The notes below the pieces were generated by a model. That model was not told where the DNA came from and did not search any database. It saw nothing but the letters and a program-made list of their open reading frames with translations. From Chloroflexota bacterium (GTDB taxonomy: Bacteria; Chloroflexota; Dormibacteria; Dormibacterales; Dormibacteraceae), in contig VBEK01000138.1 in NCBI GenBank assembly GCA_005889135.1, positions 21,921-85,920 on the forward strand: a DNA stretch of 64,000 nucleotides, in the 5' to 3' direction. A program made the translations under genes and the position numbers. Shown piece by piece: positions 54,773 through 63,799 of this stretch (within the stretch, counting starts at the first letter, position 1; the number at the start of each line of letters is the position of its first letter).

Positions 54773-57022
54773 ATGTCCGGCGCCACCTTCAACGAGTCCG
54801 AGTATGCAGGGGACATAACGCTGGACCACGTCGTTCCCGCGTCATCCCCCGTTTTCGCCCCGCTTCCGTCCGACCTCCGCCCCGAGCTCGCCGCCGCGCT
54901 GCGGCGCCGCGGCGTCGAGCGACTCTACATGCACCAGGCCGAGGCCTACACGGCGGTAAGAAACGGCCATCACCTGGTCGTGGTTACGCCCACCGCCAGC
55001 GGCAAGACACTCTGCTACAACCTGCCCGTCCTGCAGCGCCTGCTCGAGGACCCCGAGCGCCGCGCCCTGTATCTGTTCCCCACCAAAGCCCTCGCGCAGG
55101 ACCAGCTGGCAGAGCTCGGGGCGCTGAAGTCGAGCCTGCCCATCAACGTCCGCGTAGACACGTACGACGGCGACACGCCGCCCGGCCGCCGGACCGCGAT
55201 CCGCGAGGGCGGCCACATCGTCATGACCAATCCCGACATGCTGCACACCGGCCTGCTGCCGCACCACACGCGCTGGCGCCGCCTGTTCTCCAGCCTCGAC
55301 TTCGTCGTCATCGACGAGCTGCACACCTATCGCGGGCTTTTCGGCAGCCAGGTCGCCAACGTCATCCGTCGCCTGAAGCGCGTGTGCGCGTTCTACGGCT
55401 CGACCCCGACGTTCATCTGCGCGTCGGCGACGATCCGCAACCCGCGCGAGCTCGCGCAGAGACTGCTCGAGGAGGATGACCTCGCGCTCGTCGATCGCAG
55501 CGGAGCGCCGCGCGGAGAGCGACGCCTCATCTTCTACAACCCGCCACTCGTCAGCCGCGAGCTCGGCATCCGCCGCAGCTCGATGCTCGAAGCCCGGCGC
55601 ATCGCCGCGCCGTGGATTCGCGATGGCGTGCAGACCATCGTCTTCTGCCGCAGCCGCCTGCAGGTGGAGGTGATGCTGAGCTACATGCGCCAGGACCTTG
55701 CGCCGCGGCTCGACGCGTCGCGGCGCGTGCGCGGCTACCGCGCCGGCTACCTCCCGCTCCACCGGCGCGAGATCGAGGCCGGGCTCCGCGACGGCGAGAT
55801 CACGGGCGTCGTCAGCACGAACGCGCTCGAGCTGGGCATCGACATCGGGAGCCTGCAGTGCGCGGTGCTGGTCGGGTACCCGGGGACCATCGCATCGACG
55901 TGGCAGCAGCTGGGCCGCGCCGGGCGCCGGTCCGGATCGATCGGCGTCTTCGTCGCCTCGAGCTCGCCGCTCGACCAGTTCATCGTGCGCCACCCGGAGT
56001 ACTTCCTCGGCACCGACCCCGAGGAAGGGCTGATCGATCCGGACAACCTCCTGCTTCTGGCGGCGCATCTGCAGGCTGGTCTCTTCGAGCTCCCGTTCAT
56101 GGACGACGAGAAGCTGGGCCATGCGGATGTGACCGAGCTGCTGAAAGTCTTCGAGGAGGACGGCTCGGCCACGCGCTCCGCGGGCAGGTGGTTCTGGAGC
56201 CGCCAGGCCTTTCCCGCCGAGGAGGTGCATCTGCGCCGCATCCTCGCCGACAACGTGGTGATCATCGACACCTCCAAACCGCGGCCGCAGGTCATCGGCG
56301 AGATGGACCAGTTCACAGCGCCCGTCCTGCTGCATGAAGAGGCGGTCTACCTGCATGAAGGCGCGCAGTACCACGTCGACCGTCTGGACTGGGACGAGAA
56401 GAAGGCGTACGTGCGGCCGGTCGAGGTGGACTACTACACCGACGCCCTCGCCTCGGTGACGGTGCAGGTGCTGGACACCTTCGGCGGTCCCGACGGCGAA
56501 GGCCTCAGCCGTGCCCACGGCGAGGTGAAGATCACGAGCCTTGCGTCGATGTTCAAGAAGATCCGCTTCCACACGCACGAGAACATCGGCGCGGGACCGA
56601 TCCACCTTCCGGAGCAGACGCTCCACACCACCGGGTACTGGCTGACGGTCGACGAGGACCTCTGGCGCTCGCTCGGCAAGGAGACCCTCGAGGCCGGCCT
56701 GCAGGGGATGGCGCATTCCCTGCGCCACATCGCCAGCCTGCGCCTGATGTGCGACCCCCGTGACCTGGGGTCCGTGGCCGAGGTCCGCTCCGTGACCACA
56801 CGCCTGCCGACCGTCACGGTGTTCGAGGTCTATCCCGGTGGAGTCGGCTTTGCCGCGCGCATGTACGAGCTCCATCGCGAGCTGCTCGACGACGCCTCCG
56901 CGCTCGTTCGGGACTGCCCGTGCGCGGCCGGTTGCCCCTCCTGCGTCGGCCCGCTGCATCTCGTGGAAGGAGCAAAGGAGGCTTGCCTGAAGCTTCTGTC
57001 CGTGAGCGCCTTACCCGTCTAG
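54773..57022 (+). CDS. mrfA: DEAD/DEAH-box helicase of the YprA/MrfA family
   Basis: A 749-residue superfamily 2 helicase. Motif I is T-A-S-G-K-T (residues 74-79), motif II V-I-D-E-L-H near 180, motif III S-A-T near 218, and motif VI Q-Q-L-G-R-A-G-R-R near 385. The C-terminal DUF1998-type domain ends with C-P-C-A-A-G-C-P-S-C near residue 710, the four-Cys zinc site of MrfA. In Bacillus subtilis MrfA (YprA) and the exonuclease MrfB (YprB) remove mitomycin C damage outside classical nucleotide excision repair. The MrfB-like gene follows directly here. The ATG has no ribosome site and is probably leaderless. Confidence 0.9.
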   Translation: MSGATFNESEYAGDITLDHVVPASSPVFAPLPSDLRPELAAALRRRGVERLYMHQAEAYTAVRNGHHLVVVTPTASGKTLCYNLPVLQRLLEDPERRALYLFPTKALAQDQLAELGALKSSLPINVRVDTYDGDTPPGRRTAIREGGHIVMTNPDMLHTGLLPHHTRWRRLFSSLDFVVIDELHTYRGLFGSQVANVIRRLKRVCAFYGSTPTFICASATIRNPRELAQRLLEEDDLALVDRSGAPRGERRLIFYNPPLVSRELGIRRSSMLEARRIAAPWIRDGVQTIVFCRSRLQVEVMLSYMRQDLAPRLDASRRVRGYRAGYLPLHRREIEAGLRDGEITGVVSTNALELGIDIGSLQCAVLVGYPGTIASTWQQLGRAGRRSGSIGVFVASSSPLDQFIVRHPEYFLGTDPEEGLIDPDNLLLLAAHLQAGLFELPFMDDEKLGHADVTELLKVFEEDGSATRSAGRWFWSRQAFPAEEVHLRRILADNVVIIDTSKPRPQVIGEMDQFTAPVLLHEEAVYLHEGAQYHVDRLDWDEKKAYVRPVEVDYYTDALASVTVQVLDTFGGPDGEGLSRAHGEVKITSLASMFKKIRFHTHENIGAGPIHLPEQTLHTTGYWLTVDEDLWRSLGKETLEAGLQGMAHSLRHIASLRLMCDPRDLGSVAEVRSVTTRLPTVTVFEVYPGGVGFAARMYELHRELLDDASALVRDCPCAAGCPSCVGPLHLVEGAKEACLKLLSVSALPV

Positions 57023-58170
57023 GCGCCCCGGCCCCACCACCGCGGCCGGCCCGAAGCTGGGAGCTCCCTCGCGGCTTCGAGGAGGCATCGACCCCGTTCG
57101 GGGTCGCGGTCTTGCGCCAGGAGGTGATCGGGCTTCCGGCCCTCGACCCCGACCCTGGCCGGATCGCCTACGTCGACACTGAGACGACGGGCCTGGCGGG
57201 CGGCGCGGGCACCTACGTCTTCACAGCCTCGGTCGCGACGCCGTGCGCGGCCGGCCTGCGGCTGGCGCAGTTCTTCCTCCCCGAGCCGGGCATGGAGGCA
57301 GCGTTTCTGCACGTCCTGCGCGACGAGGTCGAGCAGGCCGAGGGCGTGGCCACCTTCAACGGCGGCTCGTTCGACCTGCCCATCCTGCGCACGCGCTGGG
57401 TGATGGCGCGCATGCCGGGCGAGTTCTCGCACGCTCCGCACGTCGACCTGTTGACCCTCGTCCGCGCGCTCTACCGCCATCGCCTCGAGAACTGCACGCT
57501 GCGCTACGTCGAGCAGCGTGTGCTCGGCTACGAGCGCGACGACCCGCTGCCCAGCGCTCTCGTCCCTGACGCCTACTTCAGCTACCTGCGGCAAGGTGCG
57601 CGTGACTTCCTCGAGGCCGCGCTCGAGCACAACCGGCTCGACGTCATCAGCCTCGTCCACCTCCACTCGCGGCTGCTGCGCAGGCTCGAGGGCGCGGACG
57701 TGGACATGGACGCCGACGACTGGCTCGCGCTCGGCCGGCATCGGTGGCGGCGCGGCGCTCGCGCCGACGGCTGGCGGGCGCTCCGCAACGCGACCGCGTT
57801 CGCACGCGGCGAAGCCGCGGCCACCGCTGGTTTGCTGCTCACGCGCCGGCTGGTCCGTCGCGGCTCGATCGCCGGCGCCGACACCCTGCTCCGTTGGCTC
57901 GAGACCCACACCGCGGACGACGTCCGCCTCGCCGTCGCCCGCGCCCGCCTTCTCGAGTGGCGCCGGCGCGATCCCGCTTCTGCGCTGAGCGTCGTCGAGG
58001 ACGCGCAGCGCCGTATGCCGGAAGAGGCCCGCGAGCTGGAGGCGCGTCGCTCGCGCCTGCTCCGAAAGCTACGAGGCCGCGAGCGCGTCGGCGGCCGGGG
58101 CGGCGGCGGCCGGCCACGCGAGGTCCGGCAGGTGCAGCTCGAGGCTCCCATCCTCGACGGCACGGCCTAG
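56983..58170 (+). CDS. mrfB: YprB/MrfB-like RNase H-fold exonuclease
   Basis: About 395 residues from TTG 56983, which overlaps mrfA by 40 bases; no ATG or GTG fits without losing conserved sequence. The DEDD exonuclease motifs are Y-V-D-T-E-T-T-G-L near residue 75, T-F-N-G-G-S-F-D near 130 and H-N-R-L-D-V-I-S-L near 225, the set found in YprB. The rest is helical, TPR-like. It should degrade DNA from the unwound strand together with MrfA. The last 102 bases overlap the end of the convergent GGDEF gene in antisense, so the extreme C-terminus may be less conserved. Confidence 0.85.
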   Translation: MPEASVRERLTRLGAPAPPPRPARSWELPRGFEEASTPFGVAVLRQEVIGLPALDPDPGRIAYVDTETTGLAGGAGTYVFTASVATPCAAGLRLAQFFLPEPGMEAAFLHVLRDEVEQAEGVATFNGGSFDLPILRTRWVMARMPGEFSHAPHVDLLTLVRALYRHRLENCTLRYVEQRVLGYERDDPLPSALVPDAYFSYLRQGARDFLEAALEHNRLDVISLVHLHSRLLRRLEGADVDMDADDWLALGRHRWRRGARADGWRALRNATAFARGEAAATAGLLLTRRLVRRGSIAGADTLLRWLETHTADDVRLAVARARLLEWRRRDPASALSVVEDAQRRMPEEARELEARRSRLLRKLRGRERVGGRGGGGRPREVRQVQLEAPILDGTA

Positions 58171-60252
58171 CGCCTGGACCGCCTCCGGGTCGAACTCGGT
58201 GCCCGCGCCTTCTCGGACGCGCGCCAGCGCGTCCAGCGCCGACAACCGGTCGCAAGCGCGGCCCGCCGTCAACGCCTCGTAGCGCTCCGTGACGGCGAGG
58301 ATGCGCGCGATCATGGGCACGCCGTCGCCCGACGCGTCCCACCGGTCGTGGTGGTGACGCACCGAGGCGACCACGACCGGCGGGAAGTTGGCGCCGCCGA
58401 CGATCCGCTCGCCCTCCTCGCAGTGCCCCGGCACCTCGAAGCCTTCGCCTCCAGGCAGCGTCATGTGGCCGACGTCGTGCAGGTACCCGGCCGCGCGCAG
58501 ACCCTCGAGCGAGCTGAGCGTGACTCCCGTGCGCCTTCCGATCGCCTCGGCGATGGCGACGAGCCGGCTGGAGTGTCCCTGGGTGACCGGGCCGCGGTGG
58601 TCGACGGCGTGGGCGACGGCAACGATCACCTGCGGCCCGGCCTCGCTGAGCATCGCAACCAGGTCGCCTTCGGCGAGCTCGAGCTCCGTCACCAGCTGCG
58701 GAAACGTGCAGGCCCGGTCCTTGCCCTCGCGCTTGGCGAGGTACAGGGCCTGGTCCGCGGCCATGATCAGCTCGGCGGCGGTGAACCCGTCCTCCGGATA
58801 CGAGGCGACCCCGATGCTGAACGTGAGGTGGCGGCCCGGGATCGTGTTCACGCCGGCCGCGTGGACGGCGTCGACGATGCGGTACGCCAGCCGCTGGGCG
58901 GCGGCGCCGTTGGCGTCGGAGGCGATGACCGCCAGCTCGTCGCCGCCGTAGCGCGCGACCACGTCCTGGCCGCGGACCGTGCTGCGAACGATGCGCGCAC
59001 CCATCGCCAGCACGAGGTCGCCGTGCTGGTGGCCGAGCTGGTCGTTGACGGATTTGAAGAAGTCGTAGTCGACCAGGAGCACCGAGAGCGGCACATCGCG
59101 GCGGTCGGGCCGCGCGAAAGCCCCGTCAAGGCGGCGCCGGAACTCGCGGGCGTTGGCGAGCCCGGTCAGGCCGTCCGTCGTGGCCTCCTGGCGGCTGCGG
59201 TGGTAGCGCAGGGCGTTGGCGACCGGGACGGCGGAGCTGCCGGTCAGGGCGTTGACGGCGAAGAGGTCCTGATTGGTGAACGCCCCCTCGACCTGGCTGA
59301 GCAGGACCAGCACCGTCGCTCCGTCGCCGGACGCGATCGGCACGACCACAGCCGTGCGGTCGGACGAGAAGACAGCCTCCCCGGTGCCTGCGGCTTGTGA
59401 CATCTGGTGCTCGTCGAGGACCTCGTCCTCCGGCATCATCTCCTTGCCGTCGCGGTTGGCCGCCGCCACCACCGAGAAGCCGTCTTGCGACGAGACCACC
59501 ACCCGACCGTGCTGGGCGCTGGTCATCTGCACGGCGTGGTCGACGAGGACGTCGAAGACGTCCTTGATGTCGGTGTCGCTGACCAGGTTCGTGCTCAGCT
59601 CGCGCAGCGAGTCGGCCTGCGCCGCGCGCTCGACCGCCGCGCGGCGCTCGCGCTCCAGCTCTCGGGTCATGTAGCCGGTGGCCAGGGCGACGACCAGGAA
59701 CAGGAACATCTGGCCGATCGTTGCGTCCGCGTTGATGGAGAAGTTGGAGGGAGTGAAGCTGCCGCCGATGAACAAGTACAGGAAGGAGACGACCAGGGCC
59801 GAGACGAAGCTGGCGGTGGCGCCGAACCGGACGGCGTTGGTGATCACGGCCAGGAACAGGGCGAGGAAGAACGGGCTGCTGAAGCCGTCTGACAGGTACA
59901 CGAGCCCAGCGGCGAAGAAGATGTCCAGGACCATCGTGGTCAGGCTGAACTGCTTACCGGGCCGGTAGCCGCGAACGAGCACCACCTGCACGGTGACGTT
60001 CATGACCGCCCAACCGAAGAGAACGACGTCGACGACGACCTTGGCCTCGGTGGTCGTGTTGGGGTTGAGGTGGTTCAGGGCCCCGAGGACGATCAGAAAC
60101 AGCCAACGGAAGACGAGCGCCACTCGCTCCCCTACCCGGCGCCGGTCGGCGTCGAAGGTGGCGTCGATCGCCCTGGCGCGCACGTCCTGCCAGCGCGACG
60201 CCTGGCGCGGAGGGGCCGAGGAAGGGGTGGCGGCGCTGGAGGTGGCGTTCAT
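58069..60252 (-). CDS. Membrane sensor with GAF, GGDEF and HD domains
   Basis: A 727-residue protein. About six membrane helices occupy residues 45-195, then a GAF domain (about 215-360), a GGDEF domain (about 365-530) and an HD domain (about 545-700). The GGDEF active loop reads R-Y-G-G-D-E-L, with Leu for the usual Phe, and an intact inhibitory R-x2-D (R-G-Q-D) five residues before it. The HD domain keeps G-Y-L-H-D-V-G-H and R-H-H-H-D-R-W-D but lacks the G-Y-P residues (A-S-G-D-G instead). Cyclic di-GMP synthesis is likely; its hydrolysis by the HD part is doubtful. It is the only gene on its strand here. Confidence 0.88.
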   Translation of the reverse strand: MNATSSAATPSSAPPRQASRWQDVRARAIDATFDADRRRVGERVALVFRWLFLIVLGALNHLNPNTTTEAKVVVDVVLFGWAVMNVTVQVVLVRGYRPGKQFSLTTMVLDIFFAAGLVYLSDGFSSPFFLALFLAVITNAVRFGATASFVSALVVSFLYLFIGGSFTPSNFSINADATIGQMFLFLVVALATGYMTRELERERRAAVERAAQADSLRELSTNLVSDTDIKDVFDVLVDHAVQMTSAQHGRVVVSSQDGFSVVAAANRDGKEMMPEDEVLDEHQMSQAAGTGEAVFSSDRTAVVVPIASGDGATVLVLLSQVEGAFTNQDLFAVNALTGSSAVPVANALRYHRSRQEATTDGLTGLANAREFRRRLDGAFARPDRRDVPLSVLLVDYDFFKSVNDQLGHQHGDLVLAMGARIVRSTVRGQDVVARYGGDELAVIASDANGAAAQRLAYRIVDAVHAAGVNTIPGRHLTFSIGVASYPEDGFTAAELIMAADQALYLAKREGKDRACTFPQLVTELELAEGDLVAMLSEAGPQVIVAVAHAVDHRGPVTQGHSSRLVAIAEAIGRRTGVTLSSLEGLRAAGYLHDVGHMTLPGGEGFEVPGHCEEGERIVGGANFPPVVVASVRHHHDRWDASGDGVPMIARILAVTERYEALTAGRACDRLSALDALARVREGAGTEFDPEAVQALGRAVEDGSLELHLPDLAWPAAAAPAADALAAS

Positions 60253-60331
60253 GGGCCCGATATGGCGCCCGTTAAATTACTCGCCCGTTTGGCGAACGAA
60301 AACGTCTTAACGCACGTTAGACCGCGTACCG

Positions 60332-60952
60332 ATGGTGCATCCTAGTGCGCTGGAAATGCCGGCTGGAGGTCGAACGGGCGTTCACCGCAGGCGGCAGCGA
60401 GGCCAATCGCTGGTGGAGTTCGCGATCTCCTCAATGGTCCTGTTGCTGCTCGCCATGGGGCTTATCGACCTTTCCCGGGCCTTTTACTTCTCGGTGAGCC
60501 TCCAGGGCGCCGCCCGCGAAGGCGCACGTCACGGGGCTTGGTTCAACACCGCCGCCCGCCAGAACAACTTCCTCGACGACAACGACGTCATGACCGCCGT
60601 CAAGCAGGCCCTCTACGGCGCCGGCTTCACCGACGCCCAGATCCACCTGATGAACTCAGGCGGCTGCCTGGCTCCGAGCGACAGCAACGTCAACGGCAAC
60701 AAGCCCTACCCCGCGGCCGCCTTCCCCGCGGCGTCGCAGAACGTCAACGTCTACATCTGCTACACCGACCCGTACGGCAACCAGACGGGGACGCGTCCGT
60801 CCGCTCCGCTGGACAACTCGTGGAAGCTCGGCGACATCAACGTGTCCTTGCTCATGAACTTCCAGCTCATCACGCCGTTGATCCAGGGCATGTTCGGCAA
60901 CGGCCTGAACCTTGCGTACAACGAGCACTTCACCATCCAGGGCAAGCCATGA
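60332..60952 (+). CDS. TadE-like pilus assembly protein (first)
   Basis: A 206-residue protein with the TadE pseudopilin-like N-terminus: R-G-Q-S-L-V-E-F-A-I-S-S-M-V-L-L-L-L, with Glu at the fifth position of the helix, as processed by prepilin peptidase in Tad systems. The mature part has two Cys (G-G-C-L-A, Y-I-C-Y-T). It opens a three-gene set coupled by overlaps. TAGACC lies 8 bases before the ATG, again suggesting a leaderless start. No TadA, TadB/C or CpaB genes are in the window. Confidence 0.85.
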   Translation: MVHPSALEMPAGGRTGVHRRRQRGQSLVEFAISSMVLLLLAMGLIDLSRAFYFSVSLQGAAREGARHGAWFNTAARQNNFLDDNDVMTAVKQALYGAGFTDAQIHLMNSGGCLAPSDSNVNGNKPYPAAAFPAASQNVNVYICYTDPYGNQTGTRPSAPLDNSWKLGDINVSLLMNFQLITPLIQGMFGNGLNLAYNEHFTIQGKP

Positions 60953-61575
60953 GAGAACGGCTCGAGTTGCTCAAGAGGTACTTCCGCTCCGAGAGGTCGC
61001 AGGGCCTGACCGAGTTCGCGATCATCGCGCCGATCATCCTGCTGCTGACGTTCGGGATCATCGACTTCGGCCGCGCGCTCTATCTCTACATCACGCTCCA
61101 GCAGGCTGCGAACGAAGGCGCCCGCGTGGCCGTGCGCGCGTCTTACTTCATCGACCCGAACGGCGCCTCCCACACGTGGCCGACCGACACCGACGTCGCC
61201 AACGCCATCACCGGCCACGCTGTGATCATGGACCTGGCCAACAACCCCGCCTGCCCGAACGGACCGCTGCCCAACGGCGGCGTCCCCCAGGGCTCTCCGC
61301 AGAAGCCCGCCTCCAACACCGGATGGATCTTCATCACGGACCCCAGCACCGCGGGCAACGGCACGCCCAACGGTCCTCGTGGCGGCCTCGGCAGCTACCC
61401 GCCGCCCAACGTCGGCGCCGGCTGCAACAACGTGACGCCCGCGACGGGGAACGAGCCCATCAAGGTGACGCTCTGGTACACGTTCCAGCCGATCACACCG
61501 ATCATCCAGCAAGTTGTCGGCAACAACATCGTCATCACGGCATATGCCGTTTATCGTGCCGAGTACTCGAACTAA
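60949..61575 (+). CDS. TadE-like pilus assembly protein (second)
   Basis: A 208-residue protein beginning at an ATG that overlaps the previous stop (ATGA). S-Q-G-L-T-E-F-A-I-I-A-P-I-I-L-L-L-T-F is the TadE helix, followed by F-G-R-A-L-Y-L-Y-I-T-L-Q-Q-A-A-N-E-G-A-R, the conserved segment after it. The outer part is Pro/Gly/Asn-rich with two Cys. It is probably a partner minor pilin of the first. Confidence 0.87.
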   Translation: MRERLELLKRYFRSERSQGLTEFAIIAPIILLLTFGIIDFGRALYLYITLQQAANEGARVAVRASYFIDPNGASHTWPTDTDVANAITGHAVIMDLANNPACPNGPLPNGGVPQGSPQKPASNTGWIFITDPSTAGNGTPNGPRGGLGSYPPPNVGAGCNNVTPATGNEPIKVTLWYTFQPITPIIQQVVGNNIVITAYAVYRAEYSN

Positions 61576-63799
61576 GTCCCCGCAACGCAAGTTGCAGGAG
61601 GGCCAGGCGATCGTCCTGATCGCGCTGCTGATCCTCGTCCTGTTCGGCATGCTCGGCCTGGCCATAGACTCCGGTCGCGGTTACGTCGACAGGCGTGACC
61701 AGCAGACCGCCGTCGACGCCGCGGCGCTTGCGGCCGGCGACTGGTGGGAGAACTACCAGGACCTGAACGGTGTCGTCATCCCCAACTCTGTGGCCTTGTA
61801 CGAGTCCGACCTGCGCCTCTACAACGGACCCGCGGGCGCGCCGACGCACACGAGCCGCCTGGTCGGTCCGCAGAACAACCTGCCCGAGGACACCTACACC
61901 TACACCTGGAACGCGGGCTACACGCTGGTCATCGTCGCCACCGACACCCAGTTCAACGGCTACCAGTTCAAGTTCACGACCAACCACCAGCTGCCGCTGG
62001 CGTTCATCCAGATCTTCGGCGGCAGCCGGACGGTGGGCATCGGGGCCACCGCGACATCGATCGTCGGCAACCAGCGGCAGACGCCGGCGCTGCTGACCCT
62101 GAGTACGGAGACTTGCGCGACCAACCTGTCCGGTTCGGCCCAGCTGACAGTGCTCGGTGACGTCTACACGAACGGGACCGCGTGCCTGGACAATAACCTG
62201 CACGAGGCCGGCAACTGCTACGGCGCCGCGGGCTCGAACTGCAACGTGGCCCAGTACTACTGCTACAACTCGGACCCCGGCTTCGTCCCCTACCCGCCGA
62301 CCCCGACGTGCAACCTCGGCGACATCACCGGGCAGGCCGTCGTGCCGGCGCCTACCCTTCCCGACCCCGGCTACCTGGCGCCCTCGGTCGGCTACTACAC
62401 CACCGCCCAGGGCTACAGCCAGTCCAACCGCGGCACCTGGACCGAGATGTATCCGGGCCAGTACGGCAACTTCCACCTGAGCGGTGGATCGGCCAGCTGC
62501 GCCTTCCTGAACGGCGGCGTCTACAACTGGACCAACGGCTACACCTCGGACGCCAACGGCAGCCTGCTGTCCAACGAGCTCAAGGCGCCGGACGAGGAGC
62601 TGAGCTCCGCCCCGGCGACGGCCAGCATGGCCAACCCGCAGTTCTGGGACCAGAACGGCACCGGGTGCGCCGGCCACTTCAACGTCGCCAACGGCCCGGC
62701 CCAGACGATCCTCTTGCTGCCCACCTGCACGAAGCTGTCGCCGCAGACGCCAAGCCCCTGCCACTCCGGAGTCACCGACACCCTGTTGCGCAACAACCGC
62801 TGGGGCGTGGAGCTGACATCGGTCCGCTACGACCGCTTCCTCGACAGCAGCATCACGCCGAACCCGTGCTACAACTCGCCAGGGTGTCGCCGGGAGAGCG
62901 CACCGTCGTCATGCAAGCTGACCCCTAACACGGTGGTCGGCGCGAACGCCTCGCCCTCCAACATCGGCATCACGGTCAACATCACCCAGAACGCGCCCGG
63001 CGCGCAGTACTACAACGTCTACCTGAACCCGTACGGTTGCGACGGCAACCCGAACCACTTCGGCTGGGTCGGTCGGTATGACGCGCCCGGGTTCTCCGGC
63101 GGCACGCCCATCGGTCCGTTCCCCAATGGGGCTAACTGGGCGCTGGGAGCAGCTGCGCCGGCGATCCCGCCGGCCGCTGGCGCCTCCATCTACGACGTGG
63201 CCGACACCATGATCTACAACCCCGCCACTCAGTGCTACGCCCAGGCGAGGTCGATCGGCTGCGCCGCGCCCGACGACGAGACCGACCCGCAGTGCTTCAG
63301 CAACTGCCCGCCACCCAACAACCTGCTCTCGCAGGAGAACGCGCCCATGTCGCTGCAGTACCCGCCGTACACCGGCGGCGACGTCGCCAACGAGAACTAC
63401 TGCCAGGTCTCGCCTAACCCCGGCAACCCCATCGCCCCGTGCGAGAACACCACGGTCACCCCCGGCGCGGTCCAGTTCTACTTCCCGAACGGATCCTGCA
63501 TGGACCAGAACTCGCAGGGCGCCACCTACGTCTTCGCCGGTGAGCAGTACAACTGGATCGTCATCTACGCACCCGCCTCCAACACCTGCGACAACACCTT
63601 GAACGGCGGCGCCTCGACCCAGTACATCGGGACCATCTACACGCCAGGACAAAACTGGACGATCAACGGCGGCAACCGCTCGCCGCTGGCCGGCCAGGTG
63701 ATCTGCTATACCGCCAAGGTCACGGGCTCGGGCGCGGTGGGCATCGACTTCAACCCGAACTACTCTCCGGCCCCGCCCGCGGCGAGACTCATCAACTAG
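61544..63799 (+). CDS. TadG-like protein with a large cysteine-rich outer domain
   Basis: A 751-residue protein from ATG 61544, overlapping the second tadE by 32 bases. The N-terminal segment G-Q-A-I-V-L-I-A-L-L-I-L-V-L-F-G-M-L-G-L-A-I-D-S-G and D-Q-Q-T-A-V-D-A-A-A-L-A-A-G are the TadG/TadE-like Flp pilus motifs. The remaining 690 residues are secreted, rich in Tyr, Asn, Pro and Gly with more than 20 Cys. A von Willebrand A domain, common in TadG, is not evident, so the outer part looks lineage-specific. It may be a surface-exposed tip or adhesive part. Confidence 0.8.
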   Translation: MPFIVPSTRTKSPQRKLQEGQAIVLIALLILVLFGMLGLAIDSGRGYVDRRDQQTAVDAAALAAGDWWENYQDLNGVVIPNSVALYESDLRLYNGPAGAPTHTSRLVGPQNNLPEDTYTYTWNAGYTLVIVATDTQFNGYQFKFTTNHQLPLAFIQIFGGSRTVGIGATATSIVGNQRQTPALLTLSTETCATNLSGSAQLTVLGDVYTNGTACLDNNLHEAGNCYGAAGSNCNVAQYYCYNSDPGFVPYPPTPTCNLGDITGQAVVPAPTLPDPGYLAPSVGYYTTAQGYSQSNRGTWTEMYPGQYGNFHLSGGSASCAFLNGGVYNWTNGYTSDANGSLLSNELKAPDEELSSAPATASMANPQFWDQNGTGCAGHFNVANGPAQTILLLPTCTKLSPQTPSPCHSGVTDTLLRNNRWGVELTSVRYDRFLDSSITPNPCYNSPGCRRESAPSSCKLTPNTVVGANASPSNIGITVNITQNAPGAQYYNVYLNPYGCDGNPNHFGWVGRYDAPGFSGGTPIGPFPNGANWALGAAAPAIPPAAGASIYDVADTMIYNPATQCYAQARSIGCAAPDDETDPQCFSNCPPPNNLLSQENAPMSLQYPPYTGGDVANENYCQVSPNPGNPIAPCENTTVTPGAVQFYFPNGSCMDQNSQGATYVFAGEQYNWIVIYAPASNTCDNTLNGGASTQYIGTIYTPGQNWTINGGNRSPLAGQVICYTAKVTGSGAVGIDFNPNYSPAPPAARLIN

